The notes: a model not told the origin generated them from the letters alone. Shown: positions 10,611-22,560, counted from the stretch's first letter. The stretch: 64,000 nucleotides of DNA from Oxytricha trifallax (GCA_000711775.1 ARYC01001381.1:21637-85636); one strand, 5' to 3'. A program made the numbers and translations.

Positions 10611-10812
10611 AATAGTAATTAGTTTAAAGTAATTAATTTCATAATTAATAATTATAAAATATAAAATGAATTCATATAAAATTCTCAAACATAAACTATT
10701 CTTACGATATTAGAACCTCCACCAATTGTATATAAAAATAATCAATGTAAAATAAGTATTTTATTTGAAACAACTAGTTTATAAAAATAAATTTATTTAT
10801 ACAGATTTAAGA

Positions 10813-11665
10813 ATGGCTTATGGTTGTCTAGTCTCAAACTGTAATTATGAAGGCAACAGAAATGCAACATATAAACACTACGAGAGAGAGAGCATGCTTG
10901 GTTAAAGTTGAAGAGTACTTAGCAAAGAAGTATGTATGTGACAAATGCTTCAACAGATATGGGTATCGGCAATCGTAAAGTAGGAACAAAAAGGAATGCG
11001 AAGAAAAGCTCAAATAATAATAAATTCAAGAATAACAAAACCTCGCAAACTCAAATCTTCCCGATATGAACTAGAACAGACCTCCCAACCCTGTGAAGTG
11101 TGATGTGACATAATATACTGTGTGGACGACTTTGAGATCAAGGTAGCTGCAAAGAGACGGTAATCTATTTAGAGCTATCATCAAGGATCCACCTTGAGAC
11201 TCAACTATGCTAAACTTGGGTTACAATGTTCTCTCGGACAGCAAGATTAAAAATATTCCGATAAACTTGGTATAAGATGAAGGGTTTATTTTCATGTGGG
11301 TTACTAATGGTAAGCCACAAGTGGCGCTAGACTTTTTCAAGCTCCACGGATATAGGTGAGTGGAAACAATCACATGGGTAAAATTGGATAAGAAAGGCAA
11401 CATCTTTAAAGGGCCAGGCAGGTATCTCACCACGATATGGAACTGTGCTAGTCGGTGTAAAAGGTAAATATGATAGCAAAAAGCAGTTCATAAAATTTAG
11501 ACAAAGCTTGAATGTTATAGTGAGCCTGATGAGGGAAGCTTCCCAAAAGCCAGATGAAATTTATGAAATTGTGGAGTAGCTCGTTCCAGGTTGGCCCTAC
11601 TTGGAAGTGTTTGGAAAATAGCATAATTTGAATGAGAACTGGACCACTATGGGAAATTAAGTTTA
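10813..11665 (+). pseudogene. Zinc-finger/MT-A70 methyltransferase-like protein, copy 1
   Basis: The first zinc finger follows ATG 10813 (C-LVSN-C ... H). After a frame change near 10900 comes a second finger, VCDKCFNRYGY with a final Cys 19 residues on. From about 11180 the frame reads as an MT-A70 domain: IIKDPP then TGA (where the DPPW motif has Trp), GFIFMWVTNGKP, FFKLHGYR-TGA-VE, ITWVKLDKKGN, then in a shifted frame LVGVKGKYD and REASQKPDEIYEIVEQLVPG, LEVFGKQHNL, WTTMGN. MT-A70 enzymes methylate adenine N6 in RNA or DNA using S-adenosylmethionine. This is the best-preserved copy; its two in-domain TGA codons both fall at Trp positions (11195, 11357). It is divergent from the element I transposase. 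Confidence 0.88.
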
Positions 11666-11669
11666 ATAT

Positions 11670-12515
11670 GTTAATTATGTAGTATTAAGTTGTAATTAAT
11701 TTAAATTTTAAAAGTTAAATCAAATATACTAATTGAGATTTGTTGCAATATTTTAATTTTATTATATTTTTGGGATTTTCTCAAAATACAACAATCTACC
11801 ACTGTGAACTTGTTTCTTTCTTGTTATTTCTTTTATAATTGTGTTTTTTATGTGAATGACAAATTAAATATGAATTTTTTAATTCTTTTTTTTTACATAT
11901 TATTCCGTCTTTATGCTGCCATTTCAAAATTTAGCATTTAATTTTATAATTTTTAAGTCATTCTTTTATTTGTTCTATTTTAACAGAGATTCAAATTTTT
12001 GAAATAATTTTTTCTTATAATTTTGCTCTTATCAATAATTTTTCTATTTTTCTTATTCCATCTGATTTGCGATCTAATAAATAAGATAACAATTAATAAT
12101 AAATGATTTTAAAACTTGATTTGTAATAAATTTTGGTAAAATCTACATTTCTATAAGTTCTGTTTAATCTTTGTTTCAGAGCTTTTCAATCGTAACTCAA
12201 TTTATTTATTCCTTTTCTTAAATGGGATCATTATTTATTTAATTGTTGACTTTAATAGGTAAGCTTCTCTTTTACTTGTATTTTTTTAATATTAACTCAG
12301 GGTTATTTCTTTAATCATCGGAATGTAATTTATTTTTTTATTGAATGTTTATATGTATTTTATTTATTTTAAAAATATATATTATTATAAAAAAAGTATT
12401 TGCAATTTAAAAGATAAAACTTCTGTAGATACATTTCTATAGATTTAATTTTATACGAAGCATACTATTTAACTGCTTTAATGGTTCTGCACCTTACTTA
12501 AAAAAGTTCTTATTT
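11670..12515. other. AT-rich gene-free stretch
   Basis: Homopolymer-rich A/T sequence with no coding signal or repeats that I could see. Confidence 0.6.
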
Positions 12516-12518
12516 GTT

Positions 12519-13002
12519 AATGCAACTTACAAATGAATTGCTCGGAATTAATGAGTAAACAGCCCTCCAAGTATAACTGTTACACCAAGCATCATCAATC
12601 AGATGTTTCTTAAGTAAATTAATAATATTTGAGGTTCTTGAACAAAATTATAATATTGATTATAAGAATTGGGATAGTTATTTATATATTAAAGATAATC
12701 AAGAGATAAATATAGTAGGAAGATTATAATTTAGTAACATTAGTTTGGTTGCTGATTATTATCTTTTAGCTAGTATAGATATAATGAAATAACATTTTAA
12801 GATTGTATGTAATTATATAATGCTTGAAATAAATTAAAGTTTATTTAAACAAAAAGGCCTATCAATTTGTTTTAAATTCTTGATTAAATACAAAAAATAA
12901 GGAAGAATAAATAAATAAACTGCCATTAATTATAAATAATTAAGTTATTTTAATATAAAGAGTAAAAGCCACGAATTAATCATATGAATGTTTTATGAAT
13001 GC
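12519..13002 (+). CDS. Possible hypothetical protein (161 codons)
   Basis: Open in the ciliate code from ATG 12519 to TGA. It contains NYNIDYKNWDSYLYIKDNQE and is otherwise rich in I, N, K and L as expected of AT-rich DNA. No domain is recognised. With one stop codon such a frame may be chance. Confidence 0.25.
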
Positions 13003-13049
13003 TTAGAAATGTGCATACTTTGTTATTTAATTTGCATATTAGTAATTTT

Positions 13050-13900
13050 AATATTTTTAATTTCCTAATTCATTTGTTGTTTTGTGAAGAGTAAATTATT
13101 TGGAAAATTCAATTGCAAATTCTTTTTGAACACCTCTCAAATTTGTATGAGTGATGATCTATACTCTTGAACATGAGAAAATTATATCTTGTAATTGCTT
13201 ATCATTCTTGTTAATGAGATCATTATATCTATTATGCATAACGAATCTCATATAATTGCCTCATAATCCCATTAAAGTAGTCTAGTACCTTTTTTTCAAA
13301 TCATCATTCTAAAGTGATAAAACTATAATGTGATTATTCAAGCCATTGATCTCAACTTATAGGTTTGAGTTGTTGTAGAGTAGAACAGAGTAAGAATCAA
13401 GCACCGTCAAGTTATTTTTTATTTTGAATGATTTAGTCCTAACTAACTCTAATCTTAGCTTCAAGATCCTTGATTTGAGCTGCAAGATCCAAATTCTTAG
13501 TGTCTTCTTAATCAATTCTTCTCTGAAATTAAGCATTCTCTTGTCTGTATCTCTATTCTAGTGACTTTAAATGCTCGAGCTCCTTTTAAAAGCTGGTCTG
13601 TTAAGTCTTGAGCTTGTGTACTTCAATCTCGTATTCAAGTACTGTCCGCTTCTTGATCTTCTTCTCATATTTATAAGTCAAATATTCTTTTGCGGTCATC
13701 AATTTTAGCAAATGACTTAGAAATATAAAAATATTCAATAACCTTAATTCTGGCAGTAAGTTCGACGCTTTCCTTGCCTCTTTGATTATTCTCTACATTT
13801 AATCTATCAATTTCAACAACATCTTCTCATAATCATAATACAACAAGTCTCAAAAATTTAGTTTTGCTCTAGAGATTATATATAATTTTGGTTTTCGTAG
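13050..13900 (-). pseudogene. Coiled-coil protein relic
   Basis: Leftward translation gives heptad-like, Glu/Lys/Gln-rich segments: EYLTYKYEKKIKKRTVLEYE, ELEHLKSLEQRYRQEN and DLAAQIKDLEAKI, then in a second frame LTVLDSYSVLLYNNSNLQVE and NRYNDLINKNDKQLQD. An upstream alternative frame reads VVEIDRLNVENNQ. The frame changes twice (about 13405 and 13700). This could be decay or short internal eliminated sequences in a macronuclear-destined gene. No pointer repeats could be assigned with confidence. Confidence 0.5.
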
Positions 13901-14329
13901 TTGTTAGATTAAAATATAAGAAATTTATTTTAATATAGTCTTATTCAGAAAATAAACTTATGTGTAAGATTATTTGTATAAAATTAAATAAGAGATACAA
14001 ACTTAATTTTAGATGTTTTTAGAAAGAATTGCGGATCAAATACATCTCTTTATTTTAGTTGATTTTCCATTTCTAAATTCATATAAGTGAATCATTTAAT
14101 TTTGTATTTTGTTAATTTTTAATTTTTATATATTTCTTTATTTTAACAAATATAATCGATAAAGAGGAATATTCTATTGTGTTTTATATCAATTTTAAAA
14201 ATTAAAAAAACTATTTCAAGGGATGAAAGACTTTAAAGTAAAAGGATTCTTGATAAAATCTCGTAGTAATTAATTTCATATTATTTTAATTAGTAATAAT
14301 TATTTTAATAAACTGTTAATCGGCTTATT

Positions 14330-14544
14330 GCTAATATTATTAATTGTTATTTAATGCTGTATTGAAATTACTAGTGGTGGTTTGTGCAAGTAGTTTCATA
14401 CTTTGACTTTTAGGCATCCAACTCAAGCTATTTAAAGAACTTAATCCATACACTGATTCGAATAGTTTCAGCACCGTGCTCATGCATACTACCATCACAT
14501 ATTTTTGCAGAGGAACACGCACTTAATAGAACAATTCCAAGCAT
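14330..14544 (-). CDS. Small protein with hydrophobic N-terminus (possible signal peptide)
   Basis: From ATG 14544: MLGIVLLSACSSAKICDG, a hydrophobic start resembling a signal peptide, then MHEHGAETIRISVWIKFF and a Gln-rich tail that runs into AT-rich DNA without a clear TGA. It may be a gene fragment or a macronuclear-destined segment. The true 3' end is unknown. Confidence 0.4.
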
Positions 14545-14799
14545 TTAGGGGAATTAATTATTAAACATTTTAGAGTTTATTTTTAACTGAGTTAATGCCT
14601 GCTAGAATAGGATATTAAGAATAAACATTTAAGTTAACAGAAGGATCTTGAATTACTATTACACAAAGTTGTGTTGATGAGATTTCCAATATCCTCATTA
14701 GTACAAGAAAAGTTAGAATGAATATATGAATTGGAAATCCTAGATTTAATAATTTAGAGAGTCCATGAAAATCTTGTCTACCGAAGGAGGTAAAAACTC

Positions 14800-14825
14800 T
14801 ATATATATATATATATATATATATA
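14800..14825. repeat. (TA)n microsatellite
   Basis: About 13 TA units. Confidence 0.9.
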
Positions 14826-16107
14826 GATTAATTGCTGATTTATGAAATTTGGATGTTTTTCTTTATTCTCAGAGTTCAATTGTATGTCCCATTAAGTCAT
14901 GTTATTGCATCTCAATCCTTCTAAACTTTATGCAATAGCTCTAGACTTCGTTTCTAATTACATTTCTTGATAAGATTATACCACAAATGAAACTGTATAT
15001 GTTCAAATTAAAAACTTTTATAGTCTATTTCAGTCATTGAGGATAACTATATTGCCTTCTAAACAGGATATATTTATTAAAATGATGATGATGATGATAT
15101 ATTAAATTACTTAACAAATTGTCAAAATTCTAAGATTGTTAGAATGCGCTGAAGCTCTATCAACAAGTATAATAACTCCAATCAGAAACACAATAAAAAG
15201 TTATACAAAGGGAGCATTCTGAAATGAAATCTTTTGCTAATGAATGTCACCTGAGGGAAGTAAAAATGCAGCTTAAATTATTTTTCTTAATTTTTTTAAA
15301 TATTAAAGTGATATGATATAACAAAATTAAATAGACCACTAACGACCTTTCGAAGTAATTTATACCCAAATCATAATAAACTTTTCATATTAACATCATA
15401 AAATTCATTGTATTTTTTACTAATTTTGTTTCTATATTTTATGATTTTTTATTATTAATAATAATATGATCACAATGAGGTCTCTGGGACCCCCAATCTT
15501 ATATATGTTGTTAATATATAAAGGACTAGCTCTTTTCATCTTAAGTAATCTGGTCTTCCGTAAACTTTTCTAGTTTTTATATGGATATCCAGTTTTTTCT
15601 TCTTCCATCTTGAGACGCCTTTCCAGAATTTTGTATTGACTACTTTTTCTAAGTGGTAGTTATACATGAATGTGATGGCTTTATCACCTTTCTTGAATTT
15701 GAGTTCTACTTTATGTGTGCTTTCCATTTCTACACTCATGGGTTTGGCCTTAAACATTGCAAGTTGTTGAAGGTGAGGGAAAATCTGATTTTTCAGTCAG
15801 CTATTAGTATCAGTATCTTTTGGCGTTTATATAAAAAACAATCATGGTTTTGACTTATGTTGATTTCTTTATATTGAAATTTATTTTGTTTAGATCATCT
15901 GTGTAGAAGTCTTTATAACCTTATCTTTCTTCAATGTCTAAGTTGTGCCAGAATTTGTGATTTGTTTTGAGTAGTACCTTCATAATTATTGGTTGGCCTA
16001 GAGTGTAAGGTGTTTTAATATTATAAAATCCCTTTAATAGACAAATCTTCCTATAACTTTAAATTATAATTATTTTTAAAGTAAATATTTTATAGTTTAA
16101 ATCTATT

Positions 16108-16115
16108 AAACTTTC
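16108..16115. repeat. 8-bp target-site duplication AAACTTTC (left copy)
   Basis: Repeated directly at 16956-16963, immediately outside the foldback ends. Confidence 0.8.
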
Positions 16116-16955
16116 GGGGGGGGGGTCTAAGTCGGTGCAAAAATTTTTTCAAAATCCTAAGTCGGTGCAAAATTTTTTTTTTCAAAAACATCAAAATCCC
16201 TAAGTCGGTGCATGATCAATTTTTGACATTATTGATATATTTTATCATCCTACCCCACATAAAAAGTATCATTATTAACTAAAATTTATGTCTCAGCTTC
16301 TGAATCGAACTCCTTCATTAAATTTTGATCATAGGACACTAATAATATTATTACAAGAATATTTTTTCTCTGTGACAGATATTTGTTTAAGTAAAATAAA
16401 CAAATACTATTTCATATTTTAATATCTAATTAGTCAGTAAGCAACAAAATTGGGAATTAAGAACATCATAATTATTCGCTAAAATTTAATGATGTCTGGC
16501 CTTATTATAAAAACCATTGGCTCAATTAGTTGTCTTTTTTTAAATACTCTAATCAGTATGTACGAATTTTTTAATTCATCATTAAATTTAGCGAATAATT
16601 ATGATGTTCTTAAACCCCAATTTCGTTGCTTACTGACTAATTAGATATTAAAATATGATATAATATTTGTTTATTTTACTTAAACAAATATCTGTCACAG
16701 AGAAAAAATATTCTTTTAATAATATTATTAGTGTCCTATGATCTAAATTTAATGAAGGAATTCGATTGAGAAGCTGAGACATAAATTTTAGTTAATAATG
16801 ATACTTTTTATCTGGGGTAGGATGATAAAATACATCAATAATGTCAAAAAATGATCATGCACCGACTTAGGGATTTTGATGTTTTTGAGAAAAAAAATTT
16901 TGCACCGACTTAGGATTTTGAAAAAATTTTTGCACCGACTTAGACCCCCCCCCCC
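16116..16955. mobile_element. 840-bp foldback element with G10/C11 ends and 8-bp duplication
   Basis: Two arms of about 380 bp (16116-16497 and 16577-16955) are near-perfect inverted copies. The ends are G10 followed by TCTAAGTCGG on the left, mirrored by C11 on the right. Inside each arm the motif CTAAGTCGGTGCA recurs three times close to the end. No coding capacity. The direct repeat AAACTTTC on both sides is an 8-bp target duplication, a length seen with hAT-type transposases and some others. Inserted within LINE-like fragment A. Confidence 0.85.
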
Positions 16956-18266
16956 AAACTTTCTTAATGATAGCTTTTAATTCCCGATTAAACTGATCAG
17001 AAGACAGTATACCGGTCATACTTTTCTGATGTGGTGCGTCATCGATTGTTATCTACTTGTTAGTTTTTAATGGCGTATCAATTTACACTGAGTCTTCATC
17101 TTTCATATCGACATCCTCAGGTTTACTTTAAATGGGCTTTTGTTGGAGCTTTTTTTGGTTTTGTAGTTGAGATATATCAGTTTGTTTCTTCTTTATTCCG
17201 TTTTGGTTGGACTATGTATTCAAGAGATCTTATTTCTAAGTTTGCATCCTTAAAAGTAGACTCCTATATTACCTAAGGGTATTTAATAGTGAAAACTAGG
17301 GACTAGAGAAGAGAAGAGAATCTTTCTTCTCTGAAGTGGTATTAAAAGATTTTTTATTTTTGTAGCAATTTTTTGTCCTCGATATGCCCTATTTCCTTTT
17401 TTTGGTAGTATTTTTGTACTTTTAAGATCATAACAAATAGAAAGTTTATATGTGCTTGGTAGGCATTGAGATATTTGACTTGTGAATTTTGAATTTCCTC
17501 TTAGTTTAGTGGCATGGATTCGTCAAGGACTAGGTCTGTAGTGTCTCTACATTTTTGAACCAGTGTGAAGAGACTAGTTTTTTTTATATTTCCCTCGTCA
17601 ATACCTTTCTTTATGATGAGAATTAGATCTGTTTTATTTTTAATGATTGTTTGAAGTGAAGTCCACCTCATATTTTTCTTATAGTGTTTAATAAAGTCAA
17701 ACTTTGCGTTTGAAGAGGGTGGTAGGGACTTTTATTCTTACTTTGAATTTAGAAAATTCTTTTATGTTTAGATTTTTTTTTATTTTTTTGTTATTATGCC
17801 CCCCCACAATCTTCGTAGAAGAGTTGATTAGAACCTTTCTAGTGCTTGAGTGTAAGTTTTTTGAGGCTTTAATTTGTTTTACGACTCATCTAAGGTTCTA
17901 ATTTCTATTGAATTTTTAAGTAAATAATTTTGATTTTTTATTGTTATTTCACAAATTTTTAAACTAAAACCATTATTAGCTTTCATAATAGTGGCAATAA
18001 TGTCATTGAGTAAATCCATATATTAGATAACATAAAAAAAGGACTCTTCATATTTATTTTACAATAATGGTATTAATTAATAAGTTTTTGAAATGACCAA
18101 TAAAATAAACATTAAATATAATAATCATTAATCACTTAAAATTTAAAGTTTGTAGCGATGTAACTATGATTTAGTGTTTGTTTTAATGATTCTTAGAACA
18201 TGTTAAAAAATTAAGAAAAAAGATTCTTGCAACATTCTCAAGGGGCCATTACCCGCTCTTAAATTC

Positions 18267-18482
18267 TTGGGGATTAACCTAGAAAGTTATTACACCGAGA
18301 TAGCTTTACATAATATTTTAAGCATAGAAAAAATGGAGAGTACCTATTTTGATGTTTTATTACAGACTACTTTATCAACTTGGTTTTTCACAACTACAAT
18401 GGCTTGTTGGGCTTATCTGCTTCTATTTACGATTAATCTATTTGGGTTGTCGTACCCTCTAGCAATATTGTTGAAGATTTGA
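18267..18482 (+). CDS. Hydrophobic ORF, possible membrane-protein fragment
   Basis: Open frame with MESTYFDVLLQTTLSTW followed by a long hydrophobic run (TMACWAYLLLFTINLFGL), ending at TGA. It resembles one or two membrane segments. There is no clear start; it may be a gene fragment. Confidence 0.3.
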   Translation: MGINLESYYTEIALHNILSIEKMESTYFDVLLQTTLSTWFFTTTMACWAYLLLFTINLFGLSYPLAILLKI

Positions 18483-18659
18483 TTTAGATTTAGTTAAAAA
18501 TGATTTATTAACATATATATATATAAAAATGATAATGATGTTTATTTTATATACAAATAAAAGAAATTGTTAAATTAAAAATTCAATATTACTAAAGCTG
18601 AAGGCTCTGTTTCTTTAGTTACAATATACAATATCTAATAATTTATTTTGAGTAGTATC

Positions 18660-18850
18660 TTACCCAGAAAAGAGGAAGTGGATGAAGACAGAGACTCATA
18701 AGAGGGTCACAAGTAGACAAAGGAAGATTTATTCATTCATAATGGTGATGAATAAGATGGTCATATGAAATAAGGCAGAATTTCATTAAGAAATTATATT
18801 TTTAATAATATTATTTTAATCTTTTTTTCCTGACAATTTAATCATTTTAT
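18660..18850 (+). other. Coding-like acidic fragment
   Basis: An open frame containing EEVDEDRDSQEGHKQTKED and HNGDEQDGHMKQGR, unusually polar for this AT-rich DNA, then AT-rich sequence. It could be an exon or macronuclear-destined segment; unrecognised. Confidence 0.3.
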
Positions 18851-18972
18851 TGATAAAAGTATTAACATAGCATTATGTGACAGTTGTTTCAGTTGCTAAT
18901 GCTTTAAATTTCATCTTTATTGCTGATATTATTGATAATGACATAAATACTTTTAAATCTTTAACATTCAAT

Positions 18973-19780
18973 ATGAATTTAGAGCTTATCGAAAAGGTGA
19001 TTGAAATGTATTGACTGCTACTTCATTAATTTGAAGCAAATTAAATTCTACAGAGCAAGAAATAAATGATCCCCAAATTTTGTTCAGAAATTGTAAGTGA
19101 AGCTCTAAAGTTAAGAGGAATCTGCAAAAGAATTCCTTAAGATACCAAAAGATATCAACAAAGGTATATTGTAAAATGCGAGCATATGCCTAGCAATATC
19201 GACGTGTACAGTCAGCATTTACCAAATAGGCCATACATCCTGATCTAAACGATTCGAACTACAATAGGAGGAATTATACAATTATGTAGCTCAAAAGGAT
19301 GATCAATACTTAAATATAGCTTGATTTTTCAAATACTATATGTCTCTTTTTAAGAAGGTGTTTAAATTAAGTAACTGCTAAGATCTTATTGACATACTGA
19401 AGCAAGAGTCCATAAAGTAAATTTTGACACCTTATAGTTATTGAAATTGCTACGTATTTATGTATAGTCCCTTGCCCAGTAAATATCAAATCTGGTAATC
19501 ACATGACTTACAGAGGTATTAAAATAAGCTTTCTAGATAAATTTATGCATTTAAGCCTTCAAGATGTCTGAATATAATAAATTTATGTTGTTATTTTGAG
19601 ATTAATTTGTTTTTATTTCATAATTAAAGAAGAAGTAAGTTTACTTTGTCTCATCTAGTAAATTCTTAGTTCTTACTTATTATCCGATACAGAGTTTTTT
19701 ATGCTTATCGATTGGGCCAACTACAATAAGCTCATAATCTGATTTATTAAAGACATCAACTGCAAAAATGAATTAGATAT
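18973..19780 (+). pseudogene. Unrecognised protein-coding relic
   Basis: From ATG 18973: NLELIEKVIEMY, TGA (19012), then LLLHQFEANQILQSKKQMIPKF, SEALKLRGICKRIPQDT and VKCEHMPSNIDVYSQHLPNRP in the same frame. After a shift near 19250 comes ELQQEELYNYVAQKDDQYLN, FFKYYMSLFKKVFKL and QDLIDILKQESIKQ. Further TGA codons follow at positions where Trp or Cys would fit. The polar, periodic character is protein-like. Family unknown. Confidence 0.5.
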
Positions 19781-19975
19781 TAAGAATAAATTTAATAAAA
19801 GATACTTTTTTTAAACAAAAAATAGTTATTAAATTTATTCATCAAATCAATTATTTAATTTAAATAATTTAATAATAATAATGAAGATTAATATGCTAGT
19901 ATTTCTAAATAAATCTAACTAAAGCAAAGTTCAAAAATCTTAAAAGTACTACTTATCATATCAAAATGAAGTTAG

Positions 19976-20330
19976 CCTTGTAAACCTAGGAGACCATGAT
20001 TGAAGAGCTCTTGTCCCTAGTAAAGTAATGCAAGAATCAATAATTGCTTGTCTTTTTCGTATGATTATATCCTCTCTCACAAGATATATCTACTGAGTTA
20101 GTCAATCCAGCTATACCTTATTGAATGCCAATAATCTCACAATGAATTTAACAGTAAAGTCCACTTGAAATGCTTTAAATAGACGCAATATCTTATTCCA
20201 AAATAGACAAAATTACCCTGGAAAAGCCCCATAATAAGGTTAAGATACCTAATCATATTCTAAAATGTATAATAAGGAATGAACAGAAGAAAACTCAGTT
20301 AGTAAAAAGCAATTAGTATTAAATAATAAT
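19976..20330 (+). pseudogene. Unrecognised coding relic with Cys/His-rich segment
   Basis: Frame 1 gives MKLALQTQETMIEELLSLVK. After a shift near 20055, CLSFSYDYILSHKIYLL and ECQQSHNEFNSKVHLKCF follow, a Cys/His pattern that might be part of a zinc-binding fold, then QTKLPWKSPIIRLRYL. No family assigned. Confidence 0.35.
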
Positions 20331-20955
20331 CACTCATTCTCTATTTTATTATTACTTATTTTGTTGTTTGTTAAAATCTTGAAATGAAATAGAAAATCTA
20401 TTAATTAGCCTTAATTAATTAAATAAATAGTTTCGAAGATTTAATGTAATAAGGCATTAAACAATTTTAAGAGAAATTGTATATAAACAACCTTAATTTC
20501 ACGTAAATGACTTAGATAATATAATAAATATTACCTATCAAATTAAAATAAAATATCTCTTGATGCTTTCCTACAGTTATTTATTATCTGTTTTTATTAT
20601 AAAATAATTTAAAATTATCTCAAATCAATAAGTACATGAGTTAAATTTTTAATAAATTTTTCAAATTGAGGACTTCATATTAAATTAAGTAAATTAAAAA
20701 TACATTGGATAATATCATAGAATTTTAATATTTTTTAGAGCAAATAAATTGAAAATAAAAAGTGTTTTTAATACAATTAGATTAAGAATCATATTATTAA
20801 AATGTTAAACTACTTGATAGTTCTATATATTATGAGAGACCAAAGATTTAAAATTCATTTTTTTATAAGAAATTTTATTTTGGAAGAGCTAATATTGAAT
20901 CAATTTATAGAACTATTTATTAAGTAAATTAAAACTGTAATAAAAATCAATAAAT

Positions 20956-21753
20956 ATGGCTGAACATATCTTTTAGATCTTTTCTAAGGATTGGATGAGC
21001 ATGTAGAGATGCTACCTGATGTTCAACCTTGAGGTAGGATTAATCAAACTAGAGATTGGTAAATCAGGGATTACGGTAGAAGAGAAGACGGTGGAGATTA
21101 TCAGGGAGAGAAAAAACGAAATGCTATGGTAGGCAGAGCATGAAGAGAATGGAACTCAAAACACGAACATATAATCTCAGATTGACGTGTGGGACAAACT
21201 AGTTCTGAAGAACGGATCTCAAGTGTATATGGAAATAGTCCATGAGGAGCAAGAAAGGAGATTCAGTGAAAGAATTGAGGAAGGAGCAGAAGTGGAAAAA
21301 TACCTATTCCCGTGAAAAGAGATCGAAAAAGAGGAATCTGAGAATATAGTTGGAGCAGTTGGTAAACCCAAATTAATTTAAACTCAGACTAAAAATGAAC
21401 CTAAGAATTTAGGGTGCATAGCAGGATAAGAGGCAGTTGACCAGAAGGGAATGATTTAAGATAGTAAAAGAACTGAAGAAAAGATTATTTAGCAATTTCT
21501 GAATGAGGAAGAAGGAGAAGAACAACAGAAAGATTAGAATTGTAATAGGAGTGATAAGGAATTACATTTCGCTAATTTTTCAGCAGTGTTTATTAATTCT
21601 GCATTTATTTTACCTTAAGTTATTATCTATCTGTCTATCTATCTAAAATCAATAAATTCTTTTTAGTTGCTCTTTGCATTTTCTATAAATTCTTTAATTT
21701 AAAATATAATTAATTTTAAACTGTAAAAAATGCATAACAAAAGATAAATGTGA
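20956..21753 (+). pseudogene. Three-copy germline family 'MQRxYLMxNLEV', copy 1
   Basis: ATG 20956 starts MAEHIFQIFSKDWMSMQRCY. One frame runs 265 codons with a single internal TGA at codon 120 (21313-21315, after KYLFP). Landmarks: LMFNLEVGLIKLEIGKSG, TVEIIRERKNEMLW, and Glu/Lys-rich segments likely to form a coiled coil (EIVHEEQERRFSERIEEG). Related sequences lie at 26960-27385 and 48230-48840, both on the minus strand. Conservation in three places suggests a repeated germline-limited gene or the cargo of an unrecognised transposon. The last 60 codons are AT-rich and may lie outside the true gene. Function unknown. Confidence 0.55.
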
Positions 21754-21759
21754 GAATGA

Positions 21760-22560
21760 TAGTAATAAATAATAATGATATCTGGGAGCTTTAGGAATGT
21801 TTTCAAACATCTTAAATAATTTTATTAGAAGAATTTCTACAGGAAAAACAACGATAAAGTGTTTAAAATACAGCAATTATGATTAATTATTTTAACTAGT
21901 AATATCAGAGGAAAAAGTTAAAAATATATTATTTTTACTCAGAAGTAAAAGTAAGGACCTAAAGTTATCTGAAAATAAATGCTGGTAAGGGATTATACAT
22001 ATAAAATTAATTATAATAGTACTCTAATCTAAAAGGTAAGACTTGGCATTGTATAGCTCTAAAATAAGGGAAAAAGTATTAGAAATTTATCCAATTTAAT
22101 TATTTATATAGTTATAAATCAGGCTTGCTTAAGCCCCCGATATTAATATCTGTACAGCATTAAATAATAATAATAATTATAAGATAAGTGTAATTATATT
22201 ACAGAATCTGCAAAAAATACTCTATCACAATTTAAAAGAAACTCTAATAATAATAGAATATTAATAGAATATGTAGAATTGATAAATAAATGAATGAATA
22301 AGTATGGAAAACAGCAATTGATTGCTATTTATAATCATATTTCTATACTTTGAGACTTAATTTATTAGTATATTATATATGAATGTTTATAAATCTTTGA
22401 GTAAATGATTAATGTTTGCTCAAATGAATGAGAAGTTCGTGATTTATTATTGTGAATATTAATCTTGTAGTAATTTAACAAGTGTTAGGTGAGAGTTGTT
22501 GTTGTTGTTGCTAAGTAAGCATTCAAGCATAATTACTTATTACTCTGTACTCGCATCATG
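21760..22560. other. AT-rich gene-free stretch
   Basis: No coding signal seen; only short simple repeats. Confidence 0.5.

Larger units (their letters stand above)
4579..11665 (-). mobile_element. Telomere-less TBE-like element I (interrupted by TBE B)
   Basis: Provisional unit comprising the 22-kD-like gene (4579-5400), the split DDE transposase (5565-5938 and 10049-10610) and probably the zinc-finger/MT-A70 gene (10813-11665). No C4A4 ends or clear terminal repeats were found, so the borders are those of the genes. In elements II and III the MT-A70 gene lies beyond the 22-kD-like gene rather than beyond the transposase, so membership of the MT-A70 gene here is inference from its proximity and its family. 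Confidence 0.6.
15440..17900 (-). pseudogene. LINE-like retroelement 3' fragment A (contains a foldback insertion)
   Basis: Minus-strand coding relic. From about 17890 leftward one frame is open for about 270 codons, with FDFIKHYKKNMRWTSLQTII, LILIIKKGIDEGN and DTTDLVLDESMPLNQEEIQ. The stretch LIIKKG... is faintly like the reverse-transcriptase start of LINEs. Reading resumes left of the foldback (16116-16955), with a Lys-rich C-terminus near 15540-15760. The 3' end (15440-15540) is an AT-trinucleotide tail next to GATCACAATGAGGTCTCTGG, which is also found at 23510-23600. A shared 3' end with a simple-repeat tail suggests a 5'-truncated non-LTR element; the identity of the coding part is uncertain. 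Confidence 0.5.

Noticed and set aside
13040..13900. Scrambled macronuclear-destined segments with pointers
   Set aside because: Frame changes suggest it, but no convincing pointer repeat pair could be identified by eye, so only a coding relic is reported.
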